A DNA stretch of 64,000 nt from Haloterrigena turkmenica DSM 5511 (lineage in GTDB: Archaea > Halobacteriota > Halobacteria > Halobacteriales > Natrialbaceae). Each line of letters starts with the position of its first letter. The first letter of the stretch is position 1. Location of the stretch: NCBI RefSeq assembly GCF_000025325.1, contig NC_013743.1, positions 3,286,001 through 3,350,000 on the forward strand. The letters run 5' to 3'. The notes beneath the pieces were generated by a model that was not told where the DNA came from, did no database searches, and was given only the letters and a program-made list of their open reading frames with translations. Positions 48,506-57,559 of the stretch are shown piece by piece. The position numbers were made by a program, and so were the translations under genes.

Positions 48506-50014
48506 TTAGTCGCCGGGCGAGGAGCCCGACTCGGGACGGTAGCTCCGGCTGATGACCTTCCAGGAGCCGGTCTCGAACCGGTAGTAGGTGACGACGGCCG
48601 GAACGAGCGTCTCGAGGACTAAGGCGGCGTAGAGCGCGCCGATGCCGAGCGGTGTCGCGGCCTCGAGACCCGGCACCGGAACGGCGGCGGCGCCGAGGTA
48701 GGCGACGGGGATCGCGAAGACGTACAGCCCCAGCGCCTGCCCGTAGAACGGCCAGTTGGTGTCGCCGCTGGCTCGCAGCGGGCCGGTCGCGCCGCCGCTG
48801 ATCCCGCGAAAGACGACGCTGACGCAGGCGACGGCGATGAACGTCGTCACCAGCGGGAGGATCGACGGATCGTCCACGAAGACGCGGCCGACCTGCTCGG
48901 CGAAGACGAAGACGATCGTCGCGCTGATGAGATAGACGCCGGTGCCGAACCAGAGCACCTCGCGGCCGTAGGTGTCAGCGGAGCGTTCGTCGCCGGTGCC
49001 CAGTTCCTGTCCGACGAGGCTGCTCGAGGCCAGCGAGAAGCCCCAGCCGGGGGTGTCCATCAGGTCTCGGACGCGGCGGGCGACGACGTAGGCCGCGAGG
49101 ACGTTCGGCCCGAACAATGCGACGATCGCGAGCATCGGGAACTGGGCGGCCCGGCGGGCGCCGTTCGTAAAGACCAGCGGCGTACCGATCGAGAGCACGT
49201 CGCGGACGTCGGCCCGCGTTACGGGGGGCCACTCGAGGTCGAGCGTGACGGGGAATTCGCCGATAACCGGGAGACGGCCGGTCGTGAAGCCGACGACGAA
49301 GGCGGTCAACACGAGGACGTTCGCGACGACCGTCCCGATCGCCGCGCCGACGACGCCCATCTCCAGGACGAAGATCAACACGGCGTTGATCGCGACGTTG
49401 ACGACGGCGCCGCCGGCCCGGAGCATCATCGGCGTCCACGCGTCGTCGGCGCCGACGAGGGTCCGGCTCCCGATGAGGTTCAGCCCGGCGAACGGGACGC
49501 CGAGAGCGAGAACGCGGAGGTAGTCGGTACCGTAGGCGATCGAGGCGGCGTCGTTGCCGACGAGTCCGATCAACCATTCGGGGACCGTCCCGTAGAGGAC
49601 CCCGAGCGGCAGCATGATCGCGGCGGTGACGAGTGCGCAGGTCGTCACCGCGAGCGAGAGGTCGCGGACGGTTCCGCCGGTGTAGCGCTGGGAGACCAAA
49701 CTGATCGTGGCGCCGGCGATTCCGCCGCTGATCCCGAAGGCCAGCCCCCAGTAGGGGGTCGCAAGGCCGACGCCCGCGATCGCCGCCGGCCCGAGGGCGA
49801 TCCCGACCATCGCGACGTCCGCCGCGGACTTCGACATCCGGGCGAGCCCCGTGACGATCCGCGGCCACGCGAGGTCGGTCGTCCGCTCGACGCGCTGGGG
49901 AGCGATCACGCCCAGCCGCGCGAGCAGATACCCGACGGAGAGCAGCAGCCAGCGGAGGGGATTCGGGACGGTACGCAAGCGAGAACTCACAACGATGCGT
50001 CCGTGACCGAGCAC
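48506..50014 (-). CDS. MATE-family efflux transporter
   Basis: 502 residues, twelve predicted helices. Family marks: LARMSKSAADVAMVGIALGPAAIAGVGLATPYW in the N-half and FTNGARRAAQFPMLAIVALFG at the start of the second half. It would export cationic compounds using a sodium or proton gradient. The start is GTG at 50014; a GTG at 49990 gives a shorter version. The 216-base gap upstream to moeA carries divergent promoter DNA and no gene. Confidence 0.9.
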   Translation of the reverse strand: MLGHGRIVVSSRLRTVPNPLRWLLLSVGYLLARLGVIAPQRVERTTDLAWPRIVTGLARMSKSAADVAMVGIALGPAAIAGVGLATPYWGLAFGISGGIAGATISLVSQRYTGGTVRDLSLAVTTCALVTAAIMLPLGVLYGTVPEWLIGLVGNDAASIAYGTDYLRVLALGVPFAGLNLIGSRTLVGADDAWTPMMLRAGGAVVNVAINAVLIFVLEMGVVGAAIGTVVANVLVLTAFVVGFTTGRLPVIGEFPVTLDLEWPPVTRADVRDVLSIGTPLVFTNGARRAAQFPMLAIVALFGPNVLAAYVVARRVRDLMDTPGWGFSLASSSLVGQELGTGDERSADTYGREVLWFGTGVYLISATIVFVFAEQVGRVFVDDPSILPLVTTFIAVACVSVVFRGISGGATGPLRASGDTNWPFYGQALGLYVFAIPVAYLGAAAVPVPGLEAATPLGIGALYAALVLETLVPAVVTYYRFETGSWKVISRSYRPESGSSPGD

Positions 50015-50230
50015 TAAATGACTTCATATGTTGAGGTGTCTCGAGATATCCTCACACATTCAACCAGTAGTATACCATTATCGTTCATTATCGAAATCTC
50101 TCGATTCTGACATGCGGCCGCGAAAGCGCCGACCGACGGGACGGTGTTCATCCGATCGCTCGGACGCGGACCGCTCGAGTCGTCGCCGCGTTCGACCGAC
50201 GTTTTTACCCCCGGGTCGCTAACTGCGGGT

Positions 50231-52102
50231 ATGGAACGCAAGGAGTTTCGCGATCTCGCGACCCCCGAGGAGGCGCGGGCGGCGATCGACTCGCTGTCGC
50301 TCGAGGGCGGCCTCGAGCGCGTCTCGCTCGAGAACGCTCGCGGCCGGGTGCTGGCGGCGCGACTCGACGCCGAACTCGACGTGCCGGGGTTCGACCGGGC
50401 GAGCCTGGACGGCTACGCGCTCCGGGCCCGAGACACGTTCGGCGCCGACGAGGCCGATCCGGCGCGACTCGCGGTGGTCGGCGAGGTCCACGCCGGCGAG
50501 GAACCGGATGTCGCGCTCGAGGAGGGCCAGGCGGTCGAGATCTCGACGGGCGCGGTGATGCCCGACGGCGCGGACGCGATGGTCCCCGTCGAGCGGACCG
50601 ATATCGACGGGGAAGGCGACGACGTACTGGTCCGAACGTCGGTCGCGCCCGGCGACAACGTCATGTTCGCCGGCGCGGACGTCGCGGCGGGCGAACGGGC
50701 GCTCGGCCCCGGGACGCAGATCACCCCCCGCGACATCGGCCTGCTCTCGGCGCTCGGGATCGACGAGATTCCCGTCCGCGCGCCCCCGAAAGTCGGCATC
50801 GTCTCGACGGGCGACGAACTCGTCCGACCCGGTGAGGACCTCCACAGCGACCGCGGCGAGATCTACGACGTCAACAGCTACACGATCGCCGCGGGCGTCG
50901 AGGACGCCGGCGGCGAGGCGGTGCTCTACCCCCACGCGGGCGACGAACAGGACGAGATGGAACGCATCCTGCGGGAGGCCGCCGAGGAGTGCGACCTCGT
51001 GCTCTCCTCGGGGTCGACCAGCGCGAGCGCGGTCGACGTCATCTACCGAGTGATCGAGGAACAGGGCGAACTGCTGCTCCACGGCGTCAGCGTCAAACCC
51101 GGGAAGCCGATGCTCGTCGGTCGCCTGCAGGACTCCGCGTACGTCGGGCTCCCCGGCTACCCCGTCTCCGCGATGATGGTCTTTCGCACCTTCGTCGCGC
51201 CCGCGATCCGCGAGGCTGCCGGCGTGCCGGAGCCCCGAGCCGCGACCGTCACCGGGGCGATGGCCCGAGAGGAGCGCTACGCGGAGGGCCGAACGCGGCT
51301 GATGCCCGTCGGCTTGATCGAGGATTCGAACGGCGAGACGCTCGTCTACCCCGTCGACAAGGGCAGCGGTGCGACGACCAGCCTCGCCGAGGCCGACGGC
51401 GTCGTCGAGGTCGGCCCCGAGACCGACTACCTCGAGGAAGGCGAGTCCGTCACCGTCCGCCTGTTCTCGCCGGACGTCCGGCCGCCCACGCTGCTGGGCG
51501 TCGGCGAGGACGATCCGACGCTCAACGGGTTGCTCGACGGCCTCGAGAACCCGCGCTACCTCTCGGTGGGCACCCGTCCCGGACTGCGACGGCTCCGCGA
51601 GGGCGTGCCGGACGTCGCGGTCGCGGCGGGGCCGCTCGATCGGACCGTCGACGCCGAGGAACTCGGCCGCTGGAGCCGCGAGTGGGGACTGGTCACGCAG
51701 GCCGGCAACCCGAAGGAAGTGGAGGACCTGGCCGACCTGGTCGAGCGCGACCTGCGCTTCGTCAACCGGACGAGCGACTCGGGCCTGCGCTCGAGCCTCG
51801 AGGCGGCCCTATCGGACCTCGCAACTGACCGCGACGCGAGCGCCCGCGACCTCCGCGAGGCCATCGACGGCTTCGACCTGGGCCTTCGGGCCCACGAGAG
51901 CCCCGCCCGCAAGGTCATCGCGGGCGAGGCCGACGTCGCCCTCGGACTGCGCGAGACCGCCGACCGGCTCGATCTGGGCTTCGTCCCCGTCGGCGAGCAG
52001 TCGGTTCGCGTCCTCGCGAACCCCGATCGGACGGGCAAGGAGAGCGTGCGGGAACTCGCCGCCGCCCTCGAGGGCGAGTTCGGGACCGAGTCCGACGAGT
52101 AA
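50231..52102 (+). CDS. moeA: Molybdopterin molybdotransferase MoeA fused to a PBP-like domain
   Basis: 623 residues. The MoeA part (1 to about 400) has FDRASLDGYALRA, IVSTGDELVRPGEDL, SSGSTSASAVDVIY, and VKPGKPMLVG followed by GLPGYPVSAMMVF. It inserts molybdenum or tungsten into molybdopterin. The C-terminal 210 residues form a periplasmic-binding-protein-like domain (GTRPGLRRL, VTQAGNPKEVEDL, RSSLEAALSDLA, EADVALGLRETADRL), probably sensing molybdate or tungstate in the cytoplasm. A TATA-like TTTTTAC lies about 27 bases upstream, so the mRNA is probably leaderless. Confidence 0.95.
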   Translation: MERKEFRDLATPEEARAAIDSLSLEGGLERVSLENARGRVLAARLDAELDVPGFDRASLDGYALRARDTFGADEADPARLAVVGEVHAGEEPDVALEEGQAVEISTGAVMPDGADAMVPVERTDIDGEGDDVLVRTSVAPGDNVMFAGADVAAGERALGPGTQITPRDIGLLSALGIDEIPVRAPPKVGIVSTGDELVRPGEDLHSDRGEIYDVNSYTIAAGVEDAGGEAVLYPHAGDEQDEMERILREAAEECDLVLSSGSTSASAVDVIYRVIEEQGELLLHGVSVKPGKPMLVGRLQDSAYVGLPGYPVSAMMVFRTFVAPAIREAAGVPEPRAATVTGAMAREERYAEGRTRLMPVGLIEDSNGETLVYPVDKGSGATTSLAEADGVVEVGPETDYLEEGESVTVRLFSPDVRPPTLLGVGEDDPTLNGLLDGLENPRYLSVGTRPGLRRLREGVPDVAVAAGPLDRTVDAEELGRWSREWGLVTQAGNPKEVEDLADLVERDLRFVNRTSDSGLRSSLEAALSDLATDRDASARDLREAIDGFDLGLRAHESPARKVIAGEADVALGLRETADRLDLGFVPVGEQSVRVLANPDRTGKESVRELAAALEGEFGTESDE

Positions 52103-52228
52103 CGGGGTCTCGGATCCGCCGCCCGAGGACGAGCCGCGATAGTCGATCGTCCCCGGCGGTATCAGCGAGAGCGACAGTCAGCTCCGTCTGAACAGCGCTT
52201 TTTACTCCAGTAGGGTGTACGAGTGGTA

Positions 52229-52882
52229 ATGTCCACGATCGCCGAGTTCCGCCTTCCGGCTGCGGAGACGACACTGGGGGTCGCCCTCGAGCACGTTCCC
52301 GACGCCACGTTCGAACTCGAGTCCTCGGTGTCGAAGACGCGACCGTCCCTCTGGCTCTCCGACGTCGACCGCGAGCGGGCCGAGGCCGCCTTCGAGGCGG
52401 ACCCATCGGTCGCGGGCCACGAACTCCTCGTCGAGACCGAGTCCCGGCTGCTGTACGACGTGACCTTCGTGGACGAGACGGTGCGGCTCAGCGACGAACT
52501 GCTCGCCGAGGGCGGCTCCCTGCTGGAGATGTGGGGCACCGACGGCTGGTGGCAGGTACGGGTCCGGTTTCGCGACCGCGACGCCCTCGTCGACGCCTAC
52601 GACCGCCTCGAGGAGGCGGGTATCTCCGCCGACCTGCGCCGGGTCAGCGACGTCAACGGCGTCGCGGACGACGAGACGCAGCTCACCCCCCAACAGCAGG
52701 AGGCCCTCGAGGCCGCCCTCGAGCACGGCTACTTCGAGATTCCCCGCGGCATCTCGATGGAGGAACTGGCCGACGAACTGGGGATCTCCCATCAGGCGCT
52801 GTCCGAGCGGTTCCGCCGGGCCTACGAGACGCTGGTCGACGACGAACTCCAGCCGGCGAGTAACCGATCGGACCTCGAGTGA
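52229..52882 (+). CDS. Bat-type HTH transcriptional regulator
   Basis: 217 residues. The C-terminal 55 residues form the bacterio-opsin activator HTH (LTPQQQEALEAALEHGYFEIPR, LADELGISHQALSERFRRA). The N-terminal part is a small alpha-beta domain of the kind that precedes this HTH in stand-alone members. No PAS or GAF sensor is attached. A TATA-like TTTTTAC about 27 bases before the ATG at 52229 suggests a leaderless mRNA and decides this start over the GTG two codons upstream. Target genes unknown. Confidence 0.9.
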   Translation: MSTIAEFRLPAAETTLGVALEHVPDATFELESSVSKTRPSLWLSDVDRERAEAAFEADPSVAGHELLVETESRLLYDVTFVDETVRLSDELLAEGGSLLEMWGTDGWWQVRVRFRDRDALVDAYDRLEEAGISADLRRVSDVNGVADDETQLTPQQQEALEAALEHGYFEIPRGISMEELADELGISHQALSERFRRAYETLVDDELQPASNRSDLE

Positions 52883-52971
52883 CGCGAGCGGTCGTCGATT
52901 TCCCGCTCGCCGGACGCGACTGCGGGCGGCGACGAATGCATGGCTAAGGGTTACGCCCTCGAACGACGACG

Positions 52972-53244
52972 ATGCCGTACATGCTCGAATTCTACCAAGC
53001 GGAGGGCTGTCCCCACAGCGCCGAGGTCCGAGAAACGCTCACCGATCTCGGCCTCTCGTACGTGATCCACAACCCTCGACGGCCCGGATCGGAGGGCGGC
53101 GACACGCTCAACGAACTGACTCAGCAGGCGATGGTCGACATCGGCGGCGAGGACGCGATTCCGTTTCTCGTCGACACCGACCGCGGCGAGACGCGCTACG
53201 AAAGCGAGGAGATCGTCGACTACCTCGAGACGCACTACGAGTGA
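52972..53244 (+). CDS. Glutaredoxin/GST-N-like thiol protein
   Basis: A 90-residue thioredoxin fold with a monothiol active site GCPHS (Cys13, Ser16), the cis-proline in DAIPFLVD, and the C-terminal ESEEIVDYLETHY helix as in GST N-terminal domains. It should handle thiols; haloarchaea use gamma-glutamylcysteine rather than glutathione. Monocistronic. Confidence 0.88.
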   Translation: MPYMLEFYQAEGCPHSAEVRETLTDLGLSYVIHNPRRPGSEGGDTLNELTQQAMVDIGGEDAIPFLVDTDRGETRYESEEIVDYLETHYE

Positions 53245-53370
53245 CGGCCGGGTGCGTCTCTATCGATCGTCTCGAGCACGCTGGCAGCGAATCGGGCTGT
53301 ATGCACAGCTGACGAAGGGTAGTCGACGTATTCAGAACCCGCCATAGCAGCCGCTCTCGAGTGTTGAAGT

Positions 53371-53444
53371 GACGGGGTAGGTCAAGGCAGGTGAACCCAC
53401 GTGGAGACCACGCGGGCTGAAAGGTGACTGCTGACCGTGCCGTC
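53371..53444 (+). ncRNA. Candidate structured ncRNA with K-turn-like internal loop
   Basis: The 328-base gap 53245-53572 has no convincing protein gene but folds strongly. From outside in: GACGG/CCGTC (53371-53375 with 53440-53444), GGTCA/TGACC, GCAG/CTGC, then an asymmetric loop with GTGAA on one side and CTGAAAGGTGA on the other, then CCC-A-CGTGG closing on AGA with CCACG-C-GGG. The GA-rich loop resembles a kink-turn as bound by L7Ae, and only the plus strand carries it. CTGA and GTGA boxes also allow a C/D-type guide RNA. I know no named family match. A second small hairpin lies at 53296-53309. Confidence 0.45.
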
Positions 53445-53572
53445 TACCCTCCCTTTCGCCTCTCGTCATAAAACACCACCGGTATGCGACTCCGATAGGG
53501 CCGAACTGATGACCGACGAACCGAGCGGTCGCCGCCACATCGGCCCGGTCCGCGGAAAATCCGAGTCGAAAG

Positions 53573-53770
53573 TCAGTCGCTCGAGGGGACCAGATCGTCG
53601 ACGAAGATCTCGGCGGGGACGTCGGGCAACTGCGGGGGGATGACGCCGTCGCTCGAGTCGACGGCGTGGCCGGTCTCGACGTGGTGGTCGATCGCCGCAC
53701 GCGATCGAGCCCGGGCGGACGGTTCGTCGGTCGCGCTCGCATGCCAGTCGCAGTGCAGACAGTACTTCAT
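53573..53770 (-). CDS. Small zinc-ribbon-like protein
   Basis: 65 residues beginning MKYCLHCDWHAS with a CxxC pair, followed by a HHVETGH helix, the ligand arrangement of a C2H2-type zinc site. The rest is acidic and hydrophobic (PPQLPDVPAEIFVDDL). Many haloarchaea carry such short proteins, a few of which act in regulation. Function unknown. Confidence 0.65.
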   Translation of the reverse strand: MKYCLHCDWHASATDEPSARARSRAAIDHHVETGHAVDSSDGVIPPQLPDVPAEIFVDDLVPSSD

Positions 53771-53836
53771 TCGTCTCTATCGCTATCTGCGACCACGCTC
53801 CTGAAGCTTTTTCGGTGTTCGGGAACCGCGAGTCGA

Positions 53837-54466
53837 TCAGAACAGTTCGTCGAACGACTCGACGCGGTAGTCGCCGCGGACGCACCGACCGCGGCGCTCG
53901 TGGCCGACGCGCTCGACGTGGATCGCGTCGAGGCCGGCGTTCCAGGCCGCGCCGACGTCGCCGGCGCCGTCGCCAGCGAGGACGCCCGCGTGACCGTTCT
54001 CGCCGACGCCGAGGTCGTCCATCACGCGGTAGACGGGGTTCGGGTCGGGTTTCCACCCCGTCTCGGGCGTACAACAGAGGCGGGCGTCGAACCAGTCGCG
54101 AATGCCGAGGCGGTCGAGCACCGGCTCGCAGAGGAACTCCTGGCAGTGGGTCACTAGCCCCACGGGTTCCTCGAGGTCGGCGACGAACGCGGCGTCGTCG
54201 TGGAGATACGTCTGTTCGGCCCGCACCATCGGATCCTCCTCGTCGTGGAAGACGGTCCAGAACTCGTCGGGATCGATGCCCCACTGTCGGAGCTGTCGGT
54301 CTCGAGAGCCGGTCAGCCCGCTCCAGAGGATGTCGGCCTCCCGGTCGGTGAATTTGTACTCGAGTCGTTCACCGACCCGGTCGAACACGTCCCGGGTGTA
54401 GGACCACTCGACGTCGACGAGCGTGCCGTCGAGGTCGAGCAGCCAGAAGTCGTACTCGCCGTCCAT
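53837..54466 (-). CDS. HAD-superfamily hydrolase
   Basis: 209 residues. Motif I is LLDLDGTLVD (nucleophile Asp), motif II is GLVTHC, Lys of motif III is in GWKPDPNPVY, and motif IV is LAGDGAGDVGAAWNAGL. A helical cap follows motif I, as in phosphoglycolate phosphatase-like (subfamily I) enzymes. The substrate is a phosphate ester of unknown identity. The start at 54466 leads directly into motif I; upstream frames are not family-like. Confidence 0.9.
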   Translation of the reverse strand: MDGEYDFWLLDLDGTLVDVEWSYTRDVFDRVGERLEYKFTDREADILWSGLTGSRDRQLRQWGIDPDEFWTVFHDEEDPMVRAEQTYLHDDAAFVADLEEPVGLVTHCQEFLCEPVLDRLGIRDWFDARLCCTPETGWKPDPNPVYRVMDDLGVGENGHAGVLAGDGAGDVGAAWNAGLDAIHVERVGHERRGRCVRGDYRVESFDELF

Positions 54467-54651
54467 CGGACACTGTGGTACGAGCGTCTCGAGTAAAGAT
54501 GTATCGCCCCTTCGCAGCCGAGCACGGCGGCCCGTCGCGACCGGTAGTGGGACCCGGGCACAAATATCACACTCAGTAGCGGTAAATCGCACGGCCGTCG
54601 AGAGAGGCACTATCCACAATATATAACCGAGTGGTACCAGTCAATTATACT

Positions 54652-55089
54652 ATGACGAAGAACGACGATAGTAGTCGAAACGGGACAGAGACTCCGACGG
54701 ACGCGGTCGACGGCGGCGGATCCGATCTCGACGAATTCCTGCGGTTGCTGGGCGAACGGCGGCGGCGCTACGCGCTGTACGTGATGCGCGAACGGAACGT
54801 CGAGGAACTGTCTGTCCTCGCGAGACGGATCGCCGCGGAACTGGCCGGGGCGACTCCCGACGCCGTCGACGAGACACACCGGAAAGAGGTCGAAACGATG
54901 CTCGTCCACGCCGACGTCCCGGCGCTGGCGGCCGCGGGCATCGTCTCGTACGATCGGCGAACCGAAACGCTGCGTCTCGAGCACCTCCCGGAACCGCTCG
55001 AAGCGGTACTCGAGGCGTGTGCGACGCCCGACGGTGTAGACTCGTTGACAGGAGAGGGCGCGGACGGGGCGCCGACCGATCAGGGCTGA
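54652..55089 (+). CDS. DUF7344-like winged-helix protein
   Basis: 145 residues. After a disordered N-terminus it shows FLRLLGERRRRYALYVMRER, VEELSVLARRIAAELAG and VPALAAAGIVSYDRRTETLRL, the layout of the haloarchaeal DUF7344-type winged helix (a relative is at 61025-61408). It probably binds DNA. A TATA box (ATATATAA, about 54617-54624) lies about 30 bases upstream. Confidence 0.72.
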   Translation: MTKNDDSSRNGTETPTDAVDGGGSDLDEFLRLLGERRRRYALYVMRERNVEELSVLARRIAAELAGATPDAVDETHRKEVETMLVHADVPALAAAGIVSYDRRTETLRLEHLPEPLEAVLEACATPDGVDSLTGEGADGAPTDQG

Positions 55090-55135
55090 AACGAGCCGTC
55101 GCGGTGCTCGCGACCGAACCCGATGCGGTTCGGCG

Positions 55136-55525
55136 CTACTCGTCCTCGGTATCCGTCACTCGGATGCTCGAGCCGAGATACTTCGAGAGCACCTCCGACA
55201 CGTTGTCGGCGTTAAAGAGGTCGAGGTCGTCGGCGATCGCGTCCTTCAGCGCCGCAAAGTACCCCTCGTCGACCTGTAGCTCGCGAAACGAGACGGACTC
55301 GACGGGTTCGCCGAGCCACTCCTCGGCGAGTCGGCGGCCGTAGTCGGCGTCGCCCACCTCGCCGCGCCACAGCGCATCGCGGAAGAAGAGCCAGCCCTCC
55401 TCGCCCGGCTCCGGGGCCTCGCGAAAGACGGTGACGGTCGTCTCGGTCGTCGACGGCTCGAGGCGGACCCCGGGCTCGTCGGCCTCGAGGCGGAGTTCGG
55501 CGCGGAAGACGTACCGGGCGTCCAT
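55136..55525 (-). CDS. LWR-salt family protein
   Basis: 129 residues with the family motif FFRDALWRGEVGD, an N-terminal RYVFRAELRLE strand and a C-terminal helix ending in an acidic tail. LWR-salt proteins are small haloarchaeal proteins of unknown function. The gene lies two bases after the stop of the pterin dehydratase gene, so they form an operon. Confidence 0.8.
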   Translation of the reverse strand: MDARYVFRAELRLEADEPGVRLEPSTTETTVTVFREAPEPGEEGWLFFRDALWRGEVGDADYGRRLAEEWLGEPVESVSFRELQVDEGYFAALKDAIADDLDLFNADNVSEVLSKYLGSSIRVTDTEDE

Positions 55526-55527
55526 CC

Positions 55528-55809
55528 TCAGGCGTCGCGCTCGGACTCGATCAGTTCGGCCATCTCGATGTCCTGGTCCGTGATCCCGCCCTCCTCGTGG
55601 GAGGTCAGGCGGATCTCGACTTCCTCGTAGCGGATGACGATCTCGGGATGGTGGAACTGCGCCTCGGCGATCTCGCCGACCATCTGGGCGAAGTTGACGC
55701 CGCGGAGGTAGTCGTCGAACTCGTAGGAACGAACGATCTCGTCGCCCTCGCGGGTCCACTCGTCGGGCAGTTGCGCGTCGATCTCGTCGTCGGAAAGTAG
55801 GTCGGCCAT
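55528..55809 (-). CDS. Pterin-4a-carbinolamine dehydratase
   Basis: 93 residues. The core FDDYLRGVNFAQMVGEIAEAQFHHPEIVIRY includes the catalytic HHPE motif, and VEIRLTSHEEGGITDQDIEMA is the usual last strand and helix. It dehydrates 4a-hydroxytetrahydropterin, recycling the cofactor for aromatic hydroxylases. First gene of the operon with LWR-salt. A start at 55830 would add only an unlike N-terminus. Confidence 0.9.
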   Translation of the reverse strand: MADLLSDDEIDAQLPDEWTREGDEIVRSYEFDDYLRGVNFAQMVGEIAEAQFHHPEIVIRYEEVEIRLTSHEEGGITDQDIEMAELIESERDA

Positions 55810-56041
55810 AGTCGCTCGAACGGAAGCCAATCAGATAACGATTGTGCCACGGCGTATTCGCCGCGACGGGTCTCGAGACCCCCTCGAGCGGATCAAATCG
55901 AGATGCAGCGGCCACGATGACAATAGTCGCGTCATACGACAACGTACATTACAAGCCGAATCGATAGCCGGAGCCGAGGCCGCGGACGATCGTGGCGCCG
56001 ACAAGGACTTATCCACGAACGGAGTACGTGCTGGCAGTGTA

Positions 56042-56221
56042 ATGTGTGACCGGTCAGGCGACTGTGCGAACGACGAGACGTGCCAACTCGTTCTCAAAAA
56101 CGAACACACCGGGATCGAGACGACCGAGTACTACTGCAAGGCACACCTCGTCCTCAGAATATGGGAAGTCGAAGCCGACGACGCCCTCGATATCGTCGAC
56201 GCGACGAAGCTCTGGCACTGA
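56042..56221 (+). CDS. Small cysteine-rich protein
   Basis: 59 residues: three Cys in the first 14 (MCDRSGDCANDETC), then YYCKAHL near the middle, which gives a possible zinc site Cys...Cys...C-x-x-H. The C-terminal half is helical and acidic. It is not recognised, but codon use is normal for the window. It converges with hemA four bases away. The 230 bases upstream hold no other gene. Confidence 0.55.
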   Translation: MCDRSGDCANDETCQLVLKNEHTGIETTEYYCKAHLVLRIWEVEADDALDIVDATKLWH

Positions 56222-56224
56222 CCG

Positions 56225-57559
56225 TTAGTCGTCGTCGGTCGCCTCGAGCGGCGAGGCGGTGCCGGTGACGGGTGGGGCGACCGGGCCGTCGTCGCCGGCG
56301 AAATCGGGATCGAACAGCTGAAGGGCGGTGTTGATCGTGCTCCAGTCGTCTTCGGCCGCCGCCTCGCGGAGGCTCTTGGTCGGTGGCGCGAGCAACTGGT
56401 TGACCAGCGCGTCGGCCATCGCCTCGACGACCTCTCGCTGTTCCGCGGTGAACTCTTCGCCCTCGAGTCGCGACAGGGCCGTCTCGAGTTCGCGCTCTTT
56501 CATGCGCTCGGCGGACTCGTACATCGCGGCGATCACTTGGTCGGCGCGGGCACGTTTGTACTGGTCACAGAGCAGGTCGAACTCGCGGTCGACCATCGAT
56601 TCGACCTCACTGGCCGCGTCCGCGCGCTGTTCGCGGGTCTCCTCGGTGATCGATTCGAGGTCGTCCAGGTCGTAGACGGCGACGGTCGAGAGTTCGCCGG
56701 CAGCCGGCTCGACGTCACGGGGCTGTCCGAGGTCGACGACGACCCGGTCCGTCCCGGCCTCGGCGTCGGCGCCGCCGTCGGTTGCGAGGTGGTCCGGCTC
56801 GAGGATCGGCTCCTCGCTGCCGGTCGCGGTGACGACGACGTCGGCGTCGCCGGCGACGGCGGAAAGCGCCTCCAGCGGGACTGCCTCGGCGTCGACGTCG
56901 AGTTCGGCCGCGAGGTGTTCGGCGTGGGCGACCGTCCGGTTCGCGACGACCACTTCGTCGACCCCGGTGTCGGCGAGGCTACGAGCCGCGAGCCGACTCA
57001 TTTCGCCGGCGCCGACGACGAGCGCGGTCGTTCCATCGATATCGATTTCGCGGCCGGCGAGTTTCGTCGCCGCTGACCCCAGCGAGACGACGCCCTCGTT
57101 GATCTCGGTCTCGGTGCGCGCCCGCTCGCCGACGTGGATCGCCTTCGTCACGGCGGTCTCGAGCATCTCGCCGATGCCACCGATGGTCCGGGCGTCCTCG
57201 TAGGCGGTCCGAACCTGTCCGAGAATCTGATCCTCGCCGAGGACGACCGACTCGAGGCCGGCCGCGACCGACAGCAGGTGGTGTAAGCTCCCGTCGTGGT
57301 CGCTGACGACGACCGCGTCGTCGTCGACCGCCGCGAAGAACTCCTCGAGTGCGGCTCGCCCGACGGAGGCGTCGGTGCCGACGACGTAGGCCTCGACGCG
57401 GTTACAGGTCGAGAGCACGTACGCCTCCTCGATCTCCGGCACCGAACACAAGTCGGCGACGGCGTCGCGCTGGCTCTCGGGACTCGCGTCCGCGAGGTCG
57501 TCGACGCTGCCGCTCTCGTGTGTTACGCGCGCAGCCGTGACGACTCCGGCCGAGATCAT
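56225..57559 (-). CDS. hemA: Glutamyl-tRNA reductase
   Basis: 444 residues. The catalytic Cys52 is in LSTCNRVEAY, with LHHLLSVAAGLESVVLGEDQ holding the conserved His and Gln residues. The NADPH-binding domain begins ALVVGAGEMSRLAARSL, and the C-terminal dimerisation helices follow. It makes glutamate-1-semialdehyde from Glu-tRNA, the first committed step of tetrapyrrole synthesis. The ATG overlaps the stop of the upstream sirC-like gene (ATGA), so it is the last gene of the haem operon. Confidence 0.96.
   Translation of the reverse strand: MISAGVVTAARVTHESGSVDDLADASPESQRDAVADLCSVPEIEEAYVLSTCNRVEAYVVGTDASVGRAALEEFFAAVDDDAVVVSDHDGSLHHLLSVAAGLESVVLGEDQILGQVRTAYEDARTIGGIGEMLETAVTKAIHVGERARTETEINEGVVSLGSAATKLAGREIDIDGTTALVVGAGEMSRLAARSLADTGVDEVVVANRTVAHAEHLAAELDVDAEAVPLEALSAVAGDADVVVTATGSEEPILEPDHLATDGGADAEAGTDRVVVDLGQPRDVEPAAGELSTVAVYDLDDLESITEETREQRADAASEVESMVDREFDLLCDQYKRARADQVIAAMYESAERMKERELETALSRLEGEEFTAEQREVVEAMADALVNQLLAPPTKSLREAAAEDDWSTINTALQLFDPDFAGDDGPVAPPVTGTASPLEATDDD

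Noticed and set aside
53332-53742. Minus-strand frame covering the structured region near 53.4 kb
   Set aside because: It overlaps a better small gene in another frame and its C-terminal part is only the translation of an inverted-repeat-rich stretch.
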